Part shown: positions 44,811 to 55,682 of the stretch, one piece after another
Layout of the letters: the number at the start of each line of letters is the position of its first letter
How positions within the stretch are numbered: the first letter of the stretch is position 1
Assembly: GCA_018857735.1 (NCBI GenBank)
Contig: JABMCL010000732.1
Span: 408,501 to 472,500, forward strand
Reading direction: 5' to 3'
From: Alviniconcha marisindica
Lineage: Eukaryota; Mollusca; Gastropoda; Provannidae
Length of the DNA stretch: 64,000 nucleotides
Notes under the pieces: generated by a model
What the model saw: the letters and a program-made list of their open reading frames with translations, nothing else
Database searches by the model: none
What the model was told of the DNA's origin: nothing
Made by a program: the position numbers and the translations under genes

Positions 44811-46974
44811 AGACAAATTTTCATTTGATGCATTTATCATGAATAATACAGTTCTTTTGTATTGTATTCATGCCCTGGTTGGCAACAAGTGACTGCAGTA
44901 TGGGTTAGACATGGCTGTTCTTTTGTTGTTTGGGGTTGTTTCTGGCTTTGCAGATGAGTCATGCAGCTGCGTTCTGAATTTTTGCAACCTGTTAATAAGG
45001 TACCGGGGTCAGATGTCAAGTCAACTGTTGTATTAATCCAGCCGGGTAAGAATGAAAGCCCAGACAAAATTGACTCACAAACCCATTTGAGTTTTACACT
45101 GACACAAATTTTCTCACCTTTTGGAATGAAACATGAGACTCCAAAAAGTCCACAATACTCAGGGAGTATTCAGCTGACACTGAATGCCACAGCAGACAAT
45201 ACAGTTAACAATAATCAAACATTTTCCCTTCTGTTTTGACGTTCAGGTTCTTGCACTGGTATACATTGGGCCGTTTCTCATATCAGCTTGTAACATATAC
45301 TATCATCATTTTTTATGACCTAAATTTTAGGCTCATTTGTTGTTGTTTTTGTTGTTTTGTTCTTGTCTTTGTTTTTACCTTTTGCCTGCTAAGTCATAAT
45401 TTTGGTGTATAATACGGTTAACATTGTTCCCATTAAAAGTGTCCTGGCTTGTTTTCACCGTTTATACATACATTTTGGGCAAAATATTCTATGTTCTCAA
45501 TAATTACCTAGAACATTTTATAGAAATATAGTGTTCTTGCTGATACAATGTCAGATGGCAAGCTGTTCCAACTGTTTATAATGTTTAATATAAAAAAAAA
45601 AGTAGTGCATGTTGATTAGGAACAATTATCACCTCCCATCTTGTTCCATGTGTGTGTTCCGGTGTGTGCTGGTGCCTGTGTGCCTATATGCACACAGAAT
45701 AGTCTCTCAGTCTCAGAATAAGATTTTTGGCTATGGAAATATTTGTGTTGTTGTTGTTATCTGGACCTGCTTGATGAAGATGGCAAGGCGAGATTAAAAC
45801 TGAACGGGCGTAGCAACGTGGCATTCAGATGTTGGGGGGGGGGGGGGGGGGGACTATAACTGAACTTCGTCTCGGTAACATCGCTTGGTGGTTTGGTGAA
45901 TGGCGTAACAGGAATGGAGAAGCAATGTTTCCGTAATACATAATACAAGAGTGCCTGACTCGGGCAGTATTCGATTGACGTTGAATTCCATAGTGGGCTG
46001 AGCCATTCAACACAGTAACAAAGTGAGTTGACAATACACGGTTTTTAAATGGCCCGCAGACGAGTTACCAAAAAAAAGAAAAGAAAAATAAAGGCCGGCA
46101 AAGGCACTTCTTAAGTCCAAATACTGCCCAGTGAAAGAAGATCGAAGAAGAAAACCCCGGGTCTGAACGCGATACTGTTTTTGTTTGTTTTTTACCGATA
46201 GTGCACGCGAAAACACACACACACACGCACACTGACACACACGAACGGGTCTACAGCAGATAGTTGTAGGGCCTTTCGTGTGTGCGTGCGGTTTAATCAC
46301 AGTTAGAATTGATAGTTAGTAATTGGGTTTTAAGGTCCTGTCAACCGCACAGGGTTACCTCAGGACAAAATGGAATGACCAGTAGGCCTACTTATTATAC
46401 ACTTACCTGAAAATGCTGTGCGCTTCTTTTTCGGGCTAACCCACACGCTGATCTCGGGCTGGTCATATTACACCGTGGGATTTTTTCAACTCCAGCTGAA
46501 CAATAAATTGCCGGTCAGATTCGTCGAAGTATCCCTGCTGTGACTACAAGCAGCACTCTTCAATTAAATGTCAACCCGACCCGCTGGAACATCGTGCACC
46601 CAAAACTGCAAGTTTGCCCTTTTTGGTGCTGACACAGCTCTCCTGTGGTCCTGTCAGGCGCAAAATGACGAAGAGTTATCAAAGCGCAAGGGTCCTGGTC
46701 GGAAACTGGACGCGGGAAGCCAGGGGTGACGATGACGCAGTGACTTGGTGTTTAAAGGATGGTCACCGAAGCCCACTGAGCCTGGTTTAACTAGACACGG
46801 GATTTCGGAGCGTGCAACTGCCGACACCCTTCGTGGCAGACGTCGCTGGTACGTGGCTCATCGTGCAGACAAGGTTTCAAGGTTTTATTGAGCTGAAAAC
46901 GTTAGTCGGTCTAACCCCCCACCCCCACCCCCACAAAAAAGAAAGACTGAAAGAAAAAAGAAACTCTCTCTGTC

Positions 46975-47006
<32 letters not shown>

Positions 47007-47117
47007 ATGTCTTGGTTATTAGTAGTACTGTAACAACGGCAGATATGTGAGTCGGCCTTTGTGCTAATATCTTCACCGTTGAAAAATAAAGTTCAATCAA
47101 TCAATCAATCAATCAGT

Positions 47118-47246
<129 letters not shown>

Positions 47247-47424
47247 CCTGCCGTTGCGGACAAAAACGCATATATTTTGTCTGTGGGCAAGAAAGAGTTG
47301 CTGCTGCAAGTACTTGTTTGCAAGTTCTGCAACGGGGGAAAAAAATCGTCTGCTGAAAAAATCAGGTAGGCTTACTATGTTAATTTGACACTAGGCCAGC
47401 AAGCGCTGCCTATCGTTAGAAACA

Positions 47425-47605
47425 ATAACATATTTATAAAGCGCGAACCTCTAACATAAACTGAATAGAGTTCTGAGCGCTGTACAGAATTCAAATAATG
47501 ATTTATAAACTACATCCACGTTGAGACACCTCAAGCGGAAAACGACAGTAACAATGACTAGAAGCAGAACAAATCATGCACACAGCACATCAGTCAACTG
47601 AAACA
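47425..47605 (+). mobile_element. Dispersed element, shared with 60735-61000
   Basis: Contains TTTATAAAGCGCGAACCTCT, GAGCGCTGTACAGAATTCAA, CTACATC-ACGTTGAGACACC. The copy at 60735 has ATATAAAGTGGGAGCCTCTG, ACAGTACAGAATTCAACC, CTACATTAACACTGAGACACC. A shorter piece is at 52530-52580. Confidence 0.7.
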
Positions 47606-48064
47606 GTTGAATAAACAAGTTGTTCAACTGTACTCAAACAAGCAGCAGAAAGCACGAAAAGCGCGAGGACGGCGGAAAACAGGACGAGCCTTCAAAACAG
47701 GTCTGGGTATGAACGTGCTTTTCTTGTTCTTGGTGATAGCTGTTTTATTGGTTTGCCCGCTGTGTTCTTTGCGTCTTTTTCTAGCGCCTGTCCTTTCTGC
47801 TATAGGTTTCGTTTATATGTGTATGTGTGTTTGTTGTTATTGTTGTTTGGGTTTTGTTTGTTTTTGTTTGTTTTGTTTTGTTGTTGTTTTGTTTGTTGTT
47901 GTTGTTGTTGTTGTTGTTTTTGGGGGGGCGCGGAGAGGGGCATCCCTTCTTGACTTGTCTGAATCTTCAACTTGCCATTTATCGTTAATACACACCTGCC
48001 CAGTCACTTTGGGATACGTCTAATTACATATAAGCACATCTAATGGAATTTTTCTGTCATACTT

Positions 48065-48615
48065 CAGGAGCTGTGTGAGAGTCGAGGTGGCCGTCCTGAG
48101 CTGTCCGTCCTAACGAGCCTTCTGGTTTCCGTGGACGTAAAGAATTACTGAACCGTGCTTCAGCACTGGTCACAACTTGTCCCTAATATGTCAACTGACA
48201 TCTGAGGACATTAAGCATCACTTCATCATCATCATCATTTTTCTGTCATAGTTCAGGAGCTGTGTGAGAGTCGAGGTGGCCGTCCTGAGCTGTCCGTCCT
48301 AACGAGCCTTCTGGTTTCCGTGGACGTAGAGAATTATCGAACCGTGCTTCGGCATTGGTCACAACTTGTCCCTAATATGTCAACTGACATCTGAGGATAT
48401 TAAGCATCACTTCATCATCATCACCGCAGCGTCCTACACATGGTTCAGGAGCTGTGTGAGAGTCGAGGTGGACGTCCTGGACTGTCCGTCCTAACGAGCC
48501 TTCTGGTTTCCGTGGACGTAAAGATTTATTGCACCGTGCTTCGGCATTGGTCACAACTTGTCCCTAATATGTCAACTGACATCTGAGGACATAAAGCATC
48601 ACTTCATCATTTTTC
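48065..48615 (+). repeat. ~190-bp tandem triplication of a retroelement tail
   Basis: Three copies start CAGGAGCTGTGTGAGAGTCG at about 48065, 48254 and 48446. Each includes CCTTCTGGTTTCCGTGGACG and CTGACATCTGAGGACAT-AAG. A single copy of the same family lies at 63545-63685. Confidence 0.88.
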
Positions 48616-48682
48616 TGTCCCTAATAAGCCTCATGGTTTCTGTGGACGTTAAGCACCATGTTTACTTACTTACTTACTTTTC
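48616..48682 (+). mobile_element. SINE 3' tail fragment with (TTAC)n
   Basis: TCCCTAATAAGCCTCATGGT, TTCTGTGGACGTTAAGCACC, ATG, then TTTACTTACTTACTT. Identical in plan to the 3' end of the SINE at 53672-54011. Confidence 0.8.
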
Positions 48683-49660
48683 TATACCGGATGAAGAAAG
48701 TGTCATTATGGGTAGGGCTGTTTGTACTTCATAGGTATGAATGTCTCTTAGTAGTTTTAGCTTGTGAGAGCCTACATGTCAAACTCCAAGCACTGGTTTA
48801 CGACATCCTTCCTTTGGAGGAAGGTGCCGGAAAGCTATGTTCGGAGTGTGCTTACACTGTGTGTATCTGGCACTGTGAACACGTAAGGTTTTATATGTAA
48901 GTTTTTATGAGCCATATATAAATTTTCATTCATTCATTGAAGTGAACTCAATTCAGTTGAATCCACCCTGTTCTTCCAACTGACACGACATGCACTGGCT
49001 AGCGTTAACAGCTCGCATTGAACACAAAATCTCGGCTTCATTCCGGCGCAGCCCCTCGGTATCTGTACTATATTTTTGAAACCCAACACCCCAACCAGAT
49101 ATTTATTCGAGTTTTTGTTTTACAAGATACTGATTTACGGGAGAAAAACTGAGATATACAAAATAAAGGTTTCACTGTACGTCGTACAGTGTGTTGTCAG
49201 TTTAAAGGTCAGGACATGTACACAGTCTGGGTGATCAGCATGCACAGTATTGCACCAAACGCGAAATTTTCACCCAAAACAAAAATTTAGCAGAGATCGA
49301 ACGAACGATCGAACTGGTATGTACCCCAAACTCACCGCCGTGTTCCCGGCAGATGCAGAATGGCTCTCCACCACTCTTGACTCATGCGCTCTTAGAGTCG
49401 CACTGTCTAACAGTGTTCGGCGCGGGATTAGCCGGCCTCTAATCCGCTCGGCTGACACCTGACTTCTGCGCGTTTGGCTGTTCCTTGCCGTAAAGCGCCG
49501 TGAGCCGCTTAGTCAGACAGGTGGGTCCCTGGCAACCCTCGCCCGGTCCGCCCAGCGGCAGAGGAAGCGTCAGTCAGGCCCTGGGCCATACTGCAGCCAT
49601 GCATCCACTCCACCACTGCCTTCCCTTCTCTGCCGCGGTTTATACTGACTGACTGACTGA
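48683..49660. other. Intergenic, no gene seen
   Basis: No conserved motif recognised. A CpG-containing, tRNA-unlike stretch lies at 49380-49640. Confidence 0.4.
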
Positions 49661-49664
49661 CGTC

Positions 49665-50530
49665 GGTAGGCGAGTGGCAAGTGCGCCGCTACCTATGCTG
49701 TTGGTAGGCAGAGTGCCAGGTGCACCGTTACCTACGTTGCTGGTAGGCAGAGTGCCAGGTGCACCGTTACCTATGCGGTTGGTAGGCAAAATGATCCGGA
49801 CAGGTGTACCGTTAATTACCTATGTTTTTGGAAGGCAGAGTGCCAGGTGCACCGTTACCTGAGTCTTTGGTAGGCAGAGTGCCAGGTGCACCGTTACCTA
49901 CGCTGTTGGTAGGCAAAATGATCCGGACAGGTGTACCGTTACCTAGGTCTTTGGTAGGCAGAGTGCCAGGTGCACCGTTACCTATGCTATTGGTAGCAAA
50001 ATTATCCGGACAGGTGTACCGTTACCTATGTTTTTGGTAGGCAGAGTGCCAGGTGCGCCGTTACCTATGCTGTTGGTAGGCAAAATGATCCGGACAGGTG
50101 TACCGTTACCTATGCTGTTGGTCGGCAGAGTGCCAGGTGCATCGTTACCTATATTTTTGGTAGGCAAAGTGATCCGGACAGGTGCACCGTTACCTATGCT
50201 GTTGGTCGCCAAAGTGCCAGGTGCACCGTTACCTATGCTGTTGGTCGCCAAAGTGCCAGGTGCAACGTTACCTATGCTGTTGGTCGCCAAAGTGCCAGGT
50301 GCACCGTTACCTATGTTTTTGGCAGCAAAGTGCCAGGTGCACCGTTACCTATACTATTAGTAGGCAGAGTGGCACGTGCACCGTTACATAATTATGTTGT
50401 TGGTAGGCAGAGTGGCATATGCACCGTTACCTATGTTGTTGGTAGGCAGAGTGCCAGGTGCATCATTACCTATGTTTTTGGTAGGCAAAGTGACAGGTGC
50501 GCCGTTACCTGTACTATTGGTAGGCAGCAG
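49665..50530. repeat. 39/45-bp composite minisatellite
   Basis: About 21 copies of AGGTGCACCGTTACCTATGC, TGTTGGTAGGCAGAGTGCC (39 bp) are interspersed with a 45-bp version ending CAAAATGATCCGGAC. All lengths are multiples of three, so the frames stay open. Confidence 0.95.
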
Positions 50531-50849
50531 TACGTCACAAGGACATGGCAACGACCATTACAAGGGCAGTTTAGTTCAAGGTGGAATCTATGCGCTTGAG
50601 AAAGCCCATACGTACTCGACCCCATCTCCCAGAAGTTTCCCCAACGTTGCCTTTGAAACAGTTCCAATCTTCGTCTGATTGACGATGGCCCTCTCTTGTC
50701 CTTTCAAGCAAGATCGCCTAGCGCTTCCGCTTTCGACGTCTCTCTCCCCCATGCGATAGATGGTGTGATGTCCTTGGCTTTGTGCCTGCAGGTAGTGTCT
50801 CAAGCTCCTCAACGCTTCAGGTCTTCCGAGAAGCAAGCCACTTGTGAGG

Positions 50850-51135
50850 GTTGCAAGGGCAAGTGTCTGCCAATAGCGTAACGACTTCAGCTGTACTGTC
50901 AAGTGCCTGTCAATAGTGTAACGACTTTAGCTGTATGATCAAGTGCCTGCCAATAGTGTAACGACTTTAGATATATGGCCAAGTGTCTGTCAATAGTTTA
51001 TGACTTTAGCTGTCTGGTCAAGTGCCTGTCAATAGCGTAACGACTTCAGATGTATGGTCAAGTGTCTATCAATAATGTAATGACTTTAGCTGCATGGTCA
51101 AGTGGCCGTCAATAGTGTACCGACTTGGATGGGAA
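50850..51135. repeat. 40-bp minisatellite, seven copies
   Basis: Unit CAAGTGCCTGTCAATAGTGT, AACGACTTTAGCTGTATGGT. Confidence 0.93.
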
Positions 51136-52676
51136 GCGGGCCTGGACACTGATTAATTACTGGCAAGCGCACGTCAAACGTATTTTGATAGAGATATAGA
51201 GGAGTTGGTCCCAGACAGCTGACGACTTCTTCTTCTTCTTGTACCTAATACTTGGCCGGGCTCACATAGTGGAGCGTTGGCGGCCTAATAAAACTTATGC
51301 GCGCATGCACGGCAACTTTGGCTCCGTTAAAATGGCATTTAAAATGACTTAGAACTCTCTGCATAGTCTGCCTGGCTGGCTATACAGCAGACGACGGGTG
51401 ACACTGGGTTGCCACTGCCAAGGCCGTCTATAAATGCCTCCTCAGGTGGAGTGGTTCTGGTGTGCCACTGTGGAAGCTGGTTACTTGGGAAGAAGAATTT
51501 TTAGAGAGCTGGATGGCCTGCCCTTTGTTGGAAGAGTCGCCATGAACAGTGTGCAGAATGAGCTGGGTTCATTCAGGACAAGCTGACGCGAGACAGCGGA
51601 CACAACACAGGTAGGCCTAATTACCTGAGCTCCGCAGACGTACCCCTGAATTTGACGAGGAAATCTGGTGGTCAAAACCATACACACACAGGGTAGCACA
51701 GTGCTTGTCTGCGATGCTAAGAAAGACGTGCCGATTCTGAACCTATTGTTTTGATTATACAAATGACTGACTGCCCACACATCTTTCTGAACTTTGTTTA
51801 CTATTAATGCTACTGTAGAAAAAAAATGCTTCAAACCATCTTTCCTTCTCCTTATCGCCCCCCCCCCCCCACCCCCCCACGTCTCCTCACTCCAGTTCTC
51901 TCTCGTTAGTGTTTATTTACTCCACCAGCCAATCTATCTATCTGACAGTGTTATGTTTTTTGCTACAATTTGTTTGGACTTTTTCCTAGTGACTGTACAT
52001 TCCCCCCTCCCCCCTCCTCCCCTCCCCCCCCCCCCCCTCACCGTTTTCCCCAGGTTCTTTCTTCGTTTCCTCGTGGCTTTTGTTGTTGTTGTTGCTGTTG
52101 CTGCTGTTGTTTTTGTTACATCTCATTGATTATTTTACTGTTAGCTAGGCGAAAGTGTCCGCCCGCCGTACATCTGTATGGTTTTTTTTTACAACTGTAC
52201 GCGCTCATTCGCCCGTAAGCTGTAAAAGTTTGTTGATGAGCACAGAATAATTCACTGTACCTTGAGTTTGTCTGGAATAAATTTTTGTTTAAACCAATGC
52301 TGTGGCAGTGCGGGCCAGAACAGCTCCCTGGCGCCAGCAAAGACAACGATGGGTCGGCAGGAAAAATGCGGATACATATATATATATAGGAGGTCGGTAG
52401 CTAGCTAGAGAAAGGATAAACGTACATCTGTGCGGTTACTGTAAACTGCAGTTAAGTGTTGATTCAACCAAGTTGTTACGTAAAGCTATGTGGCAGTAGA
52501 CATTGTTATTATAACCATAGACGATTCTAATAAAGCGCTGATATCTAACCCGAGTGAAACTAACCATTGCGCTGTACAAGCAACTTTATGACAAAACCCA
52601 CATTACCCACTTTTCAGCAAACAGAAGCTTAAGTATTGCAGTATACCATAAAAATATCACCTAGCAAACGCTAATT

Positions 52677-52745
<69 letters not shown>

Positions 52746-52752
52746 GCACACA

Positions 52753-52820
<68 letters not shown>

Positions 52821-52828
52821 CACGCACG

Positions 52829-52872
<44 letters not shown>

Positions 52873-53398
52873 AGTCAGTCTCCCCTCGTCCACTCAGCAC
52901 GCATTACAGCAATAAATGAATTACCAATACTCTAAAACACTCTCCCTTTGAGTCTCTCTCCCCTCACCAACTCTCTTGTCTGGTTCTCTCAGATCCTCCC
53001 CCCCCCCCCCTTCCGCCCCCCCCCCCCCCCCCCCCCAATCTCTATCCATATGCTTTCTTCCATACTCAACGAGCCATATACAGACACACTACCTATTATC
53101 AGACAGAATACTTGATTCTACTGAAAACTTTGGCAAACACTAGGATGGTTTTGAGGTGGGATTTGGACTGAAACAATGTTGGAACATTTCTGAGAGTGGC
53201 CGGCAGTGAGCTCTAAACAGGAAGTAAAGGAACCTTCCCCAACAGATTTCAGGTTTCACTTTGGAATTTTGAGCAGCTTTTCGTTGGAAGATCGGCGAGA
53301 GCGAGACGGTTCGTAAGTACGGAGAGATGAAGAAAGATAAGGGGTTACATAACGTGCTCTTTCAACAGTTGTGCAGAGAACAAAGTCGCTAGGCTTTT
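51136..53398. other. Intergenic with microsatellites and C runs
   Basis: Contains C-rich runs at 51858-51880, 52004-52037 and 53000-53035, (TTG/CTG)n at 52081-52115, and a (CA)n-(CGCA)n-(CA)n array at 52681-52871. No gene recognised. Confidence 0.5.
52681..52871. repeat. (CA)n(CGCA)n(CA)n compound array
   Basis: About 31 CA units, then some 17 ACGC units, then about 22 CA units. Strictly alternating purine-pyrimidine over 190 bp, so a strong Z-DNA candidate. Confidence 0.97.
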
Positions 53399-53552
53399 TG
53401 TGTGTATATTATACATTGTTAGTTGTCATAATTATATGTATTATGTTTGTGAAACTTAGAAAATGTTGGAGAATGTTGTAATGCGCAGTGAGTTTGTGTA
53501 CACCAAAGAATAGCGCCATACAAAAGTTATCAGTTATTATTATTATTATTAC
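53399..53552 (+). mobile_element. 148-bp dispersed element, copy 2
   Basis: Same as 44133-44280, with only a few substitutions (for example TAATGCGCAGTGAG for TAAAGCGCAGTGAG), ending (ATT)n. Very low divergence suggests recent mobility. Confidence 0.82.
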
Positions 53553-53671
53553 AAAGACAGCGCCCGGAGAACCAGCTGTTGAAACTTGAAGCAAAGGACC
53601 GTCTAATTCACAGTGAGAGCCCAGCTCCACCGCCCCTACTCTGATCTCTGCTGGCTCTCGCGCGACAAGGC

Positions 53672-54011
53672 AAGTAAGTAAGTAAACATGGTGCTTAACG
53701 TCCACAGAAACCATAAGGCTTATTAGGGACGGGGAGAAGGGGGGGGGGGGGATGGAGTTGGGGGGGGGGGAGGGAGATTATATACCTATCGCTACACTGT
53801 CACCACCAGAATGACTCCTCCTGCATTAAGATGGGCAGCGATGAGAGCCATTTAGTTTAATGTTTCATAAATTGTGAGGGAGAGAGTCACAAGACAGTGT
53901 CCACTGACCACAATTTTTGAAGAGAAAGGAGAGCCGAAGCGGATTCGAACCGAGGCCCCTCCGGCCGCCGCTTGCCTGCCTAACGCCTTACCGCTAGGCC
54001 AAATCGGCTCA
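53672..54011 (-). mobile_element. Full-length tRNA-headed SINE with 11-bp TSD
   Basis: A minus-strand element with head at 54011 and tail at 53672. A box TGGCCTAGCGGTAAGG (54001-53986) and B box GGTTCGAATCC (53951-53941) define the tRNA-like head. The middle shares CTGCCCATCTTAATGCAGGA-type sequence with the SINE at 9414. The 3' tail is GTCCCTAATAAGCCTTATGG, TTTCTGTGGACGTTAAGCAC, CATG, (TTAC)n. The direct repeat CGCGACAAGGC flanks it at 53661-53671 and 54012-54022. Two G/C homopolymers (53737-53751, 53760-53770) sit inside. Confidence 0.93.
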
Positions 54012-54294
54012 CGCGACAAGGCCGCAGGAGTTCCTCTTTTATTTGTGTCAAGCTTGGTTTGTGCCAGTGGACACCGCTCGGGCAGTAGGCCGCCTTATTT
54101 GGAGATGAAACGCTGACCACTACTGACACAAATACTCCCACAGCATGTAGTTTGCACTGAAGCGGACTAGTGGCAGCAATTCCGAAATAACTTCGACTCA
54201 AGGAAGATCATGATTCGACTCGACTCAACGAAGACTTCCGGATACCCTCTTGACAACTTCACAAATACGGCTACCCATTATTATGTTGTTGTTT

Positions 54295-54450
54295 GTGTTG
54301 ATGTTGATCGATTTTATATAGCGCTATTCTCCGCTCTCGAACAGACTCTCTGCGATCTCGCATGTGATTCTACTGAAATGAGTAACTAACTTTTTACGGC
54401 GTGCTTTGAATATCCACCCAAGTGATGCATTGCAGCGCTGTTTCAGTGGT
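54295..54450 (+). mobile_element. Dispersed repeat, second copy of the 38650 family
   Basis: GATTTTATATAGCGCTATTC, TCCGCTCTCGAACAGACTCT, GCATGTGATTCTACT, TTTGAATATCCACCCAAGTG. Confidence 0.7.
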
Positions 54451-55415
54451 TATCATGATCATTTTAAAAAGTTAAAAGTCCTTAAAAAAAAGCAACAAAA
54501 AAAAAGCAAAAAAAAAAAGCAAAGAAGAGTAGAATAAGCCGTAGACAACAGTAGTTAGTATATACCGTGTTTTTCAGCAGGCGGTTTGAACTGATGATGG
54601 CCTACTGACTCAGTCAGTAACCGACTCTATGAATAAGTACAAGCGGCGTTCTTTTGAACCTTTTATGTGTGTCGACTTGAAACAATTTACATCCACTACA
54701 CTGCCCCCACTCCGCCCTTTCTACTCTACCGTTTGGTCCGGCATCCGACGAAACCATGGCCGCAACATCACGAGAGAATTAAATCTAAGGATCGCAGCCA
54801 GTCAGTATTGAACTGACCCAGCCGCGAGGTCAGCGTGCCACATGGCGGCTTGTCACAGTGGTTCTGCTGACTGAGGTATTCCAAGAGCACTAAACGTAAA
54901 CGTTAAGTGCACATGTGCATGACCCTATCATGTAGAACGTATAGTAGCCTATCAGTTCCCCTCCCCTTTCGGCGCAAAAAGGCTCGATTGAAAGTAATGC
55001 TGTCAGTGTGACAGGCTGTCAGCGGCGAATCCCCGATGCAAAACAACTGAGCGTTGCTAATTCAATCGCGACCGATCAATCAATTAGGCAACGAGGAATT
55101 ATTCATGCGTTGTTTTGGTTAAAACGCACGTAAATGACGGTGACCACGCGACACTCACTTCCTCGTGCAACCATTGGGCACGGCACGCGCCTACAGCAAC
55201 CACCGTTGCATGGTCACTGCCGGAAGAACCTATCACGACTTCAATTTCTAAGTGCGCATTCGCAGTAAAATCGCAATTAATATTATTCTCTGCCTACGGT
55301 AAAATAATAAAACAATATAAATAGTTAAATGTAATCTTGTTGGTCTTTGTTAATGCAAAGAAAAATTGTTTTCATGGATTTAAATGGAAAAAAACACACT
55401 TCCTAATCGAAAAAA
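54451..55415. other. CFAP20 upstream DNA
   Basis: No gene recognised. A-rich runs at 54486-54520. Increasing CpG content toward the CFAP20 promoter. Confidence 0.45.
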
Positions 55416-55465
55416 GTCCGTAGCAACATGTACTACTGCGCGAAAGAGAAAAGTCCCCTAGCGAC
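55416..55465 (+). promoter_or_regulatory. Paired X-box-like (RFX) sites upstream of CFAP20
   Basis: GTCCCCTAGCGAC (55453-55465) fits the RFX X-box as two half-sites, GTHNYY and RRNRAC, with a one-base spacer, and it fits on both strands. A related GTCCGTAGCAAC lies at 55416-55427 with a similar AAAA lead-in. The main site is 134 bp before the ATG. RFX factors drive many ciliary genes, which suits CFAP20. Binding is inferred. Confidence 0.5.
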
Positions 55466-55598
55466 AGGGTAAGATACTCACCACACAACGACTTCTTCAC
55501 TTGACAACTTGAGCTCGAAGCGAGTAGGTCTGTGTTGGACGTCGGGTGGAGTAAAACTTATGCTCTAGACTCGTCTTGAGCCAGTGTTATTTGCAAAC

Positions 55599-55682
55599 AT
55601 GTTCAAGAACACATTCCAGAGCGGCTTCTTGTCGATACTTTACAGCATTGGTAGCAAGCCATTGCAGATCTGGGACAAAAAG
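55599..55682 (+). CDS. CFAP20: CFAP20 exon 1
   Basis: Encodes [20 protein letters not shown] then PLQIWDKK (28 aa), donor AAG|GTAAGT. The ATG gives the conserved family N-terminus exactly. Confidence 0.97.

Noticed and set aside
47607..48023. Possible small membrane protein with a hydrophobic C-terminus
   Set aside because: The hydrophobic part is T-rich low-complexity DNA (TTG repeats). No homologue or splice signal recognised.
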